DNA of 64,000 bases, taken from positions 2,217,001-2,281,000 of the forward strand of contig JAXDDX010000057.1 in assembly GCA_034670405.1 (NCBI GenBank), given 5' to 3'. Source of the DNA: Hoplostethus atlanticus (taxonomy: Eukaryota; Chordata; Actinopteri; Trachichthyiformes; Trachichthyidae). The notes under the pieces are model-generated. The model saw only the letters and a list, made by a program, of their open reading frames with translations. It did no database searches and had not been told where the DNA came from. Shown here in pieces: positions 13,801-25,300 of this stretch (the first letter of the stretch is position 1; the number at the start of each line of letters is the position of its first letter). Made by a program: the position numbers and the translations under genes.

Positions 13801-16800
13801 CCATTCCCTGCTGGGGACAGGGTGACCTTCAATGGGAAGGACTGTCTGTGTCAGTATTGTGTCCAGCCCATGTCTCCAGGACCCAAGGACATTCTCGGCT
13901 CCAGCAGTAAGTACAGCCATTGTCCAACAAACACATGCTTACTGGCATAGTAAGTTAGTCACTTTCACAAGACGCTATTTCGGCGGTCAGGAAGGTCAAG
14001 GATTCCATGCAGTTCTGGGAAGTCTGGAAAAGGGTGGAACGTGGAACGTGATGACTCCCGGGTCTTGACTAGGTCGGGGAAAGCACACATAAGGAGCCTG
14101 ACATGGACAAAATGTTTTTCAGTTCTGATTCACGCATCATGACTCTACATCTTACATAGCTGTTGACCAACTGTCATTTTAGCTGTGACATTTGTGCTGT
14201 GAAGAAGAATTTTTCAGGCCTAGATCACAGTCATCTTGTTGTCCAAATCTTCAAATCTGGTCAAAGTCAAGGTTTGGAATGGATCTGGAATTGTGATAAA
14301 GAAGATGGAGGAAGCCTGTAAGACTGTCTGTCTGTAGCGGGTACTACTGTTGTATTCGAAGGAGTTCTCCTCTAATCCAGTTATGCTTGTCGACTGAATG
14401 ATGGAGGGATGTCACTTGGGGAGCTCCTCTACCACACCCCTCCTGTGTAAACCCCTGTAAACCCAGCCTGGCGTCTGACCAGCCATGTTCCTTTATGAAT
14501 AACACAAAGACAGGCCCTGCTCAATAATGCATGGCCATGCATTTCCTTTCCTCTAGAGCAGGGGGAATGTGCACCCCTCAAACCCCTCCATCTCCATCTC
14601 CACCTCCCATCTCCATCTCTTTCCTCTCTCTCTCTCTCTCTCTCTCTTTCTCCACTGGTGTCTCTGTTGGCGGTTGGAGAGCTTTTAGACAAGGTCACCT
14701 ATAAATAAGGCATGCTGATTCTCCTCACGTCATCATCTCAACCTCGTTACGCCTTACGTAGTTATCATCCCCTGTGGTTGCAGTGGGCTCCGTTGCTTTC
14801 ATCCTCTATTCATTAAAGAAGAAGAGATGACGAAAAGATTGTTCGTTTAGAGACCAACCTCTTACGCTTTTAGAGCCTCAGGATCCTGCTTGGATATGTA
14901 TGATGCTTTTAGAGCCACAGAAAAAAAGAGTTATGGATGTGAGGGACTTATAGTGAGGCAGCTGTCAGAACATCGCTAGTTACCCTCTATCACCACCTAG
15001 TGTCTTGGGTCTGAATTGCCAAGAGGTCCCACTCCCGTCCAAATTTCACTCAAACGTGGTTTACATCATGTGTACGTCAAGTATGCCTAGTGAGGATCCT
15101 GCCTTTTGCTTGAAACACAGCTTTAAGGGAGTATTATTCCAGTGTGTAGGTATTTTCCTGCACTTTATGTCCAGCAAGACTTTTACTTGCAAGTCACTGC
15201 CACTCTGTGCATGTGTGTTTCCGCAGACTGTGCTGGGTGTGGCCGAGACATCAAGAATGGGCAGGCTCTCCTAGCATTGGACAGACAGTGGCATCTGGGC
15301 TGCTTCAAGTGTAAGGCCTGCGGCAAAGTCCTGACCGGGGAGTACATCAGCAAGTAAGTAGTTCATATCCACTGTATTTACAGTCTACTCCATCAAATTC
15401 ATACGTGCATAACGGCTACATACACTAAGGTGTTTCACTGACAACAACATTTTGATGTGTCTGCCCCCCCCCTCTCCTCCCAGGGACGGCGCCCCCTACT
15501 GTGAGAAGGACTACCAGATCCATTTTGGTGTCCAGTGTGAGGCGTGCCATCAGTTCATCACAGGGAAGGTGCTGGAGGTAAGCCAATCACTAGACACTTC
15601 ACCTCCGGCCAGTGCAGGTCTCTGATTGCCTCTCTGGTGTAGACAGATCCCCCTCTCTCATGTAGCCCCATGCTTTATGATGTGGAACGTTAAATAGTCC
15701 AGCCAACCCACATTTTGCACCTGCACTTCTAGAGGACCAGTCATCAAAATATATGTCCTGTGTACTAAGTTGTATACTTAATGTACATTTAAGAGCTACA
15801 ATTACAGGAGATACATGTGTGTACATACAAGTGATGAATTTTCATGTTCTACAGGGGAAACGTTCACAGTTAACATCTAAATGTTGCATACAGATACAGG
15901 ATGTTGCACACAGCAGAATTGTGAAATGTAGTTTGATAATCTCTGGTGTAATCTCTCCAGCATGGAGCCCAATAGACTCTGACATGGATGTATTCCACTA
16001 AAAGATTAATTCTCAGCAGATTGTTAGCTGTCTTTCCAACTCTCTCTATCCCACATGAATACATATGAATACATATGCTTGCACACACACACACACACAC
16101 ACACACAAGCTTGGTTTGGCCCGAATTATATAAATATTACATAAACACCTAATGTGATCTGACATAAGGACTTAATCATTTTCCATGAATATGCCATGGC
16201 GCTGTTATGAAACTCTTATTGAGGTGTTATGAATGTGGTTTATGAGTCTGAGTTCATATAAAACATTACTAACACTTACCCATACCCCCCCCCATCTCTC
16301 TCTCTTTCCATTGCTCTCCCCCACAAATGCTAGCTTGTCTGTTCTGCAGACAGTGATCCAATCAGACAATGAGTTATGTGTCATTTAATGGTACGAAAAT
16401 GTCAGCGCTGGCCAGCCAGGCTTATGGTAATCCAGCAGTAAGGCAGGTCTTTATGACAATAGGAAAAGGCCTCGGCGTCTCTCACCCCCGAGTTGTTGCC
16501 AATGGATCAGTGGAGCTAAAGCCATACCGGTCTGTCTGATAGTCTAATCACTGACCCAAGGCCTGTGTCAAATACCCACTCTAGCCCATAGCTGGGTTTG
16601 CAGATTGTCTATTCTGGGGGGGGGGGGGGGTGAAGGGAATGTGAATGCCGCTATTAGAAGGGGGTCTGTAAGTTCATTTATTCCCTGAGAGGGAAATTCA
16701 GTTTGCCAGCGTAGTAAAGAGTATAGGTGCTATGGGTTGCACGCTCTAGTCATTCTGCAGACTCTTTGACACAGTAAAATGTGAAATGCAAATATTAGTG

Positions 16801-19800
16801 GCTCCATATCTCTGAGTGGCCACTTGTCAGTTAAAATGCTAGAGAGGGTTTTAATACAGTAAGCCAGGGCCATTTGGCTATTTATCACCCTTGGTCAAAG
16901 TCCCAGTCCTAAAAGGCTTCATTGGATGGAGCTCTCTGCATGCAAAGCACCACATCAGTGTAGATGGTGATTCAAGAGCTCTAGACCTCTTCTTGTTTTC
17001 TGGGATAGTGCCATGCAGTTTTGCATTAAAAGAGGAATACTTGTATATTTCAAGGCCAGTGGTTGCCTCTGTCAAAAGCCTCGGTGTCACGGTGGTCAAT
17101 GTTAGCTTTCATAGGCAATTTCAACTAAGTGATGCTCAGTCTTACTGTTTTTATAATATTGCCTGACTGGTGGTTTAGAAATGCATACAGTGTAGTGTAT
17201 AAAGTACATTCAGGATATATTGATTGTTGTCACAGCTCCATATTTAACCAGATAAGCTGACCAGGAACTCATTGTGGGGAATATCTTCAGTGGAACACAT
17301 CCACACCTCGGTTACACTTGCCCAGTACGACCTTAGTTTTGCTCCTCTAACTGTTACGCTAGGCTGCCGTGGCTCTCCACATCCCTGTGGTGTTGATGCT
17401 GTTTTTTTTGGGCTGTGTTTTCCAGGCAGGGGACAAGCACTATCACCCTAGCTGTGCTCGATGCAGCAGGTGCAATCAGATGTTCACAGAAGGAGAAGAG
17501 ATGTACTTGCAAGGTGAGCACACGTATACAGAAATATGATATACAGATAGATAGATATATAGCATTTATCTAAAAAATAAAATATTACATTTTGTGAATT
17601 TGTATATGTTTCTGATTATATTTAAGGATTATGTTAAGATATATGCTATACATCTAATACTTTTATTCATATGTACAGCTCTGTTTCTATACATTTTTAT
17701 AACATATTTGGACATATATGCATGTAAACAGGTTATTTTTTATAATACATGGCACTAACATCACTTATTTTGTCCTTTTGTTCTAATTGCTTTTTCAATG
17801 TCTAAGACCATCTCCGTCTTCCTCCTCAGGATCAACGGTGTGGCATCCTGGCTGCAAGAACACCACTAGAACAGAGGAGAGACACAGGGAGCGGGTAGGA
17901 ATTTGGGGCATCACTGACTCCATTGTCCTTGACTTTGTCTCGAGAAAAAAAGACACCTTTCTGTTCGCGTCCCATGACAAGTTTTAACTGCGCAAACTTA
18001 AGACATTCGAGCTATGTGACAGGGGGCTTCCACGTGGGCTGCTACCTATCCCTCGCTGCTCTTTTAAACCTTACCTACCGTCGTCTAAATGAATTTCCCT
18101 GTTGGCGTGACGTGGTGTGCGTTTGTGCCCGTGCATGTGTGGGTGCCTGTGTATAAATATTTTTCCATGTTGGCCTTTATATATGTGTGTGAGCTGTGGG
18201 TCAGGCTGGAGAGGCACAGCGCCTGTGTGATGTCCTGTGAACCCCCCTCTCCCTTCCTCCACAGCTATTGCCTCCGTCCCTCTTACTCCTCCAAAAAACA
18301 GAAAGGCAGGTACTGTATTCGCTATTGGCTATGAGATGGCATCATCCTGTATTCCGCCATGTACATAGGACATGATGCATTGTATGCTGCCATCTGCTGG
18401 AGACAGCCTGCAGTGCCTTCTCTGTGTGTCATTGAGTGTCGTCCATGTACATTCTGTCTTTTAACACCCTTACTGCGCTCATCTCGAAGGTGCATGGGAC
18501 AAAGATGCTTGCGGAGCAGACTCTATGTTTCAATTGACTAATTTGTCGTTTCATTTATCCATTAGGTGAAAACTCATTTAATTCAGCCACATTCAGGACT
18601 GCTGTTGCTATCCAAACTGTTCATTTCCCATAATAAGGCATGGGGTTCTTTAGGGACATGACGTTGACAGTGCAAAAGCTCTCATTCACTTTGCAAATCT
18701 GCAAATGAATGACCCAGTCATGAGATAACATGTTAGTATTTCATGAAATGTAAAGACGAGGGGGGGGGTTGTAATTCCCTCTCAGTTTTGACCATAATCC
18801 AGGGTGACATGCAGAGGCAAGGGGGCTGTGGATCATGGGAGATTGACTGTCTGTGAGACACTGGCATGACTTGTTCACTAATCCCCACCCACTGTGTTTC
18901 TTCTCACAGCCTACGAGGTCGTCGTCCGAGAGTATTTGTTCCAGACCTGGTTCAAGCATACCTGGCTCACCGGGTCACACGATCTATGTAAAGAGTCATG
19001 GAAGTACACCTCTAACTAGTTTGTGCTTGGTTGGAAAATATCGATGCAAAGTGTAATTTGTTATGTCTCCTTACAGTTTTAGCGCCATTCCTGAATCAGA
19101 GACTACAGTAGTAATCTCCCCTTACTCTTGTCTGTGTGTGTGTGTTTGTCTTTCCTTGTCTCCCTAGGCAAAAGTAGACAATGAGATCCTTGATTACAGA
19201 GACCTAGCTGCCATTCCTAAAGTCAAAGCCATTTATGACATTGAGCGCCCTGATCTTATTACATATGAACCTATGTACACCACCTCCCTGGAGGAGAGAG
19301 AGGAGAGACGAGAGAGTGTGGGAGAGGTAAACGCTCAGCATGCTTCTCTTCCTGCATGCATGCAGCTTGTGAGCCTATATTGCAGAGTTAAGTTATGAGT
19401 CAGTGTGAGTTATGTGCCATGTCTATCTCAGAAGAGAAGGATTCATAAATGACAGCGATGGTATGATATAGATGGTAAATCCATTCCTGCTACAAAGCTC
19501 CAGTGTTATGGTAGGCTTTTATGCAGTACTGAATTTCTGTGTCCCTCACAGCTCCACACTGCCAGGAGGGAGCGTTCCCCCTTGCCAGATGACAAGGTAA
19601 GAAACATCACCCTCTACCCGTGAAGATAAATCACCCCGAATCACAGAGAAAAGGACAGCGGTGTAAATCCTATTTGGTCAGAGGAGGTTAGATGTGCTTC
19701 ACTGGCAATCTAAAAATCCTCCGCATAGCCTCACCTCTCTGTCTCGAAAAGGGTGATGACATAGAAAATGTTCTAGGTTAGTTGTGTGGCCCTATCCCAG

Positions 19801-20230
19801 CATCCCAACAAGGCTTTTCTGCCTCAGTGGAGCAGTCAAACACTATTTCAGATGATCAGTGCCCTTGTGTGAGAAGAAAACACAGCTGTAATTCAGACTT
19901 GTTTGACCTTTTCCAGCCCGCAAGAAACATGTCGCCTACACCACCCGGTGAGGTGAGCATATTACTTTTGTCAGATTCCAATATGTCCAATATAAATGCT
20001 GTATCTAATGTTATCCTCATACACTCCACCAGTGTGTGTAACAACCAGTGTGTGTGTGTGTGTGTCAGGGCTCTTTTGACAGGAGAGAACGCATCCTCCA
20101 GAGGTCCACCAGTCAGGGCTCCATAGGATCACCTGTTTATAATCGGCATGGTTACACCCCCACCTTGTCACGGTCACCGCAGCATTTTCACAGGCCAGGT
20201 TAGTACTGCAGGCCATACTGGCAGAGGTGT

Positions 20231-20291
<61 letters not shown>

Positions 20292-22188
20292 TTTCCCCCA
20301 GAATTGTATTCTTGCCAAGGTGGACCATGGGGCCACGTATTCAGTGGTGTGTATGTGTGAACTAGAAATAGCAACTTGTTAAAGAGTTGTTGCTATGGAG
20401 ATAGCTAACAATAACCAAGGGCTTCCCAACGAGCTGAACGACTTCCAGGTCGGAGCAATGGAAAATCTTCCCATTTTTCCACTTCATCCGACATGACATG
20501 AATGCAGCAGCAACTAGTTCAAGCCCGTTTCTCTGGGGTTTGTCAAAAGGCATTCTGGGAAATGTTGGAAATCACTAACTGAAGAAGAAGTAGGCAAGGC
20601 AGGTTGAGGGAAAGTGGGTACAATAAAAAGGTAAGAGAGCCCAAGAGTATGTGAGGGTAGAATTTTCCTTTAATGGGGAACTCAACCAAAACTGACTTTT
20701 CAGGTTGTTATGTAGACATTTTCCTAAAAATGACCGAGATATTTTTCTTGTGTTATTTTTAAGTTTTGATTTGTAAGATAGGACAATGCCTACTTTTGCA
20801 ATATATCAACCTCAAAGTTGATTTTACACCTTTAACAACACAATACCTTCTGAATAAAGGTATTGTTTGAGTTTCAAAGGTTTCTCCTTGTCCCTGTTCC
20901 TTACTAAGTGTCTTTCAGTTCCTCTGTTCGACACTTGATTCCTGTATATCTTCCTTTTTGTCCCTCACCTTCTCATCTTCTACCCCTCCCCCAACCACCC
21001 CCCACCCCTACCCCACATTGCTCACCTCTGCTGCCTGGTCCTGGGGTTTGGTCCCCTGTCCCCTGCCTCTCCCTCCCCGCAGAGGCTCTTACAGGCATGC
21101 AGAAGCTCTGCTCCTCCCTGTGCAGTAACAGTGTGGGCTCCAGAAATAGTGACTCCCGCCCCACCTCCCCTTTCAGACACCACTTCCTCCCCCATAGCCA
21201 AGGTAAGGGCCCCACTCCACTCTTACTCGGCTGCGCCCAAGGCAAGATGTCATGTCCATCGCCACCTCCGATGTCACCTTCACCCAATGTCACGCCCCAT
21301 CCGTCATTCTGGATCCATCCCCATCTCTCATTTGATGCAGACACAATCTGGCATCATGATGTCCGTGGAATGGTCAAACCCCCCACTTAACCCTCCGCTT
21401 CAGCCAGGGGTGTCGGATCACTCACCACCTGGCACTCCCTACCTAACCCTTTGCTAACATAGCCTCTGCCTGTGCAGCTGAAAGGCTCTTTGTCTTTAGC
21501 CGTTGCATTTGTGTTTTGCAGCGCTGCATGCACGTTAGAAGTGTTAGTCTTAAGTACCTGAAATTCCCTGAATGTTTGGATGATGAATCATCCATCATCC
21601 AAAGACTTTTGCATGGTTAGAATGAGTCTCCAACCTCCGATAAGGTGTAAGTAAGTAAATAAGGTGTCTTTATTGTTGTATTGTTGCATGCTGGGATATA
21701 TTAGCTCTAAACTAACTCTAGACTGACATTAAACATTAAACTAACATATCTCATGATTCATAATACAGCTCCCAAGTGCGGATACTTTCACCTCTGGCAT
21801 ATATCTGCTCATGAGATCCGCTTTTGTGCACTTGTCTGCTTATATACTATATAACTCCATTTATCCAACTTTATCCAACTGCATTGATCCAAACCAGACT
21901 CTCTCCAATTCTGTCCAAATGACTTCACGTGGTCCGACTTCACGTTGCACCCTTTGTGTTGCGCCGTCCAGACCTATGGTTCCCCTTTAGTTTCCCTGCT
22001 TATGTTCTGTTCTTCATTCTTCCCACCGGAGGCACTGACCCACCAAGTGGCCGGAGCTCCCCCCTCCCTCTCAGGCCCGACAGCCGGCCGGTCACTCCAC
22101 CTCTCTCTCAGACCCCTAAACATTTCCACCTCCCAGGTAGGAGCCGGAGCGCACCCTGTCACTGTTCCAGCACATCCTCTGACCTACT

Positions 22189-22254
<66 letters not shown>

Positions 22255-22255
22255 G

Positions 22256-22330
<75 letters not shown>

Positions 22331-25300
22331 CATTACTCCATTCAGTATCAGCTTTTGCTTTCCCCCCTCTTCTTTTGTAACTACAATAGAAGTATGTATC
22401 ATGGGGAAAACAGTGACAGCCTTTGAGGATGAAAAGGGGTTTTAGTATCTACGTGGTTCATGCTTTCATCCATTTCTGCATCATGACTTGGTGCCATGTT
22501 GATGTTGTTCAGTAAAAACCAGCATTGTGTTCTCTCTAAATGTCTTTTATGTGTGTATTTGAATGTTTTCAGACCAGGGGAGCAACATCTACAGAAAACC
22601 ACCCATCTACAAACAGCACGGTACCTTTCCTTTATATGTATAGTCTTCATTTCAGAAAGAGATGCCAAAGCTGTCTGGGCTAGTCCTAGTTCAGAGTGAT
22701 ATAGTAACGTAATTGCTTAATTGCTTGAGCTCTTAGTGACTGACTGTGTGTCCATGTAACCATGTACCCACCCCAATGTCAATGTACGAGCACTGTTTGA
22801 AGTCTCTCTCCGATCCTCTTCTGTCTGACATGCAGCTTGAACTACACTCCACCGTGTCCATCTTAACTTAAGTCAATCCGTCTTATATTCAGTCTTAAAA
22901 TCTTGCTTTTTTAAAACCAATGACACAAATCTGCCAATTGGTTGAGCAAATTTCACGTTGGTTTTGAGAGTTTGCTTCAGTCAAGTGACATTATCTCAAA
23001 ACAGGTGATCTGCCTCATTCAAGATGATGTCACTTGATTCATGAAAATTCTTGAAACAAGTGAGACCACTTTGTTTTTCCACTTGGTTCAAGAAGATAAG
23101 ATTCTGAGACTGTTCCCAAGATTGAATGACATGTTAGGACATTTTTATATATATATCAAAGCAAACACCTATCAAACACTCTGGATTGATTGATCGTCGA
23201 GCCTGGCGATCAGATGCTGCTTAAATGTTTACCTGTGATTGAGACTGTGACCCAGACACTTATAGATCAGTTCCCATGGTTACCAACCTAGATACAGCTG
23301 CCATAGCACCCCAAAGCAAGTCTGCTGATGACATCATCAGATCCGCCACCTTTCCCGCCGCCCATGCTCCCTCTCTGGACGACAGCTCGCAGAGTGAGGG
23401 TGACCTTTGGCCCTTCTCTCTCGCTGTATTAGGTACAGTAGGCTCCTGATGGGCATGCTTGCACTGCTACCCCCTAGTGGCACGATAGACCCTTACACCG
23501 TAACCACACCCTAACTCTCTCGCCTTTATCTCCCTTCTAGCCCATTAAAGCTTAACTGCATCCCTGCTCTCACTATGCTTTCCCTCCAGGCACAGGCTAC
23601 ACTTCAGGTGTTGCTTTTTGTCATTGAGTTTTGCTTGTGAAGCGTTCTACCCCTTTGAATGGTTTCTGTTGCCGCCATGTTGCTTTTTGCTTGCGGTAGC
23701 ATCAGTTTCTCCATTTGCTGCTCCCTTAAAGCACATAATTGGTGTACTAGCTATACTCAATAGCGCCACAAATGACTTGGACAGAGATAACTGAGACTGA
23801 CTTCAAACTGACTTTTGTCTGTCTTACATCGTGCTGTCCTGTGTATTAGACATCCGATATAATCTTGACATGAACAGCGATGGCGCTAGTGTGAACATCC
23901 ATCATGTCAATGTAGCTGATAATTCCAGTAAACTCCCTCCTCTGTTTGTCTGTCTAGTCAACTCTGTCTCACATTTGTGTTCTACCAACCCCCTATTGCT
24001 CATACGTGTGTTCCTCACCGCTCTACTGTGGTACATTAGTGTGCACTAGTTTTGTGGGCCAAATGATGCAGCCATATCTTTCTGTCTGTACAACGTTGAA
24101 TTATTGATGAAGCATTTCATTAGGTTCTGCAGTACAGGACATGTACAGCATGGTCTCTTCCAGAAAGATGTGTGTCTGTGTACGGTTTTGTGTGTGTGTG
24201 TGTATTGTTTCATCTTTGGGGCTGTGTATGGCTCCTGTAGGGTCAGAGGGGATAAGACGATCCAGAGAAGAGGAGGAGGAAGAAGCAATGAAAAAAAAGC
24301 AGCTGCAAGAGGAACATCTCAACAAGGTCAGCCAGACTACCTTCGTCCACCCACTTTCACCCGGTTCACACTGAGCAGTCAATAAAAGAACAAACATACA
24401 CAACTCCACACACACACTGTAACTTGAGGGTGTGTCTGTGTGTGTAGGAAGATTGGCTAGGCGTCAACAGTCAGTGTCAGCCGCCATATTTGGAGAAAGC
24501 ACTGTGCGCTATGTACCCATCATGTCGACTTACGAGCCATTTGTTTACTTGATGCATGAACAGCTGATGTATCGTGACGTTGCCATGTGCGTGATATCAT
24601 GGATTGCATCCTCAATGTTTGTGTCCTGGATTGCTTGTTTATCTATGTGGATTGTGGATATGTATTATTTGAATTTCTCTGTATGTGTGTGTGTGTGTGT
24701 GTGTGCCTGTGTTTAGATCCAGTCTGGTTTGGGGAAGCTCATCCTGAAGGAGGAGATGGAGAAGGAGCAGATCAGGGAGCGTCATGCACGCAGCCTCTCT
24801 GCTCAGCGCTACGACCCCAAACAGACCAACTGTGACGCAGGTGCAGACCAACATCATCATCACACACATACTCTGGAGTCATAAGCACGCCGGACCAGAC
24901 TATACCGTATTTGCAATGACATTTTAAGCACTTGTTTTAACTTTGCTCTGAGTGCAAGACAATACGGACAATACGATGATGCTAGACAGTCACGGGAAAG
25001 TATTTGAAAGTCCTGTCTGGTATTCCAAGCAGGATAAAACAAAGTTATAGTTATTTGAAAGCACTATTTGACCCATGTTGATGTTTCAGATCCAACTTCT
25101 CCAACCAAAACTAACTCTCTGCCTGGCTATGGAAGGAATGGGCTGCATCGGGTAAGAGCTTCACACACACTCACATGAATGCTGTTGATTATGTAGCCAT
25201 AGTAAGTAACAGTACAATTCCCATAGGAGTATGTTTTGCTAACATTGTAAATACAGTGTGTCTTGGCACAGACAAATCCATTGTACATTTATTGTACTTA

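Noticed and set aside
20842-20868. Short inverted repeat AATACCTT...AAGGTATT
   Set aside because: An 8-bp stem in AT-rich intron is within chance expectation; no other support for a terminator or structured RNA.
22186-22445. 165-aa frames rich in Leu-Ser-Ile-Tyr
   Set aside because: Mostly the (ATCT)n tetranucleotide repeat; only the part at 22032-22136 is a real ablim1 exon.
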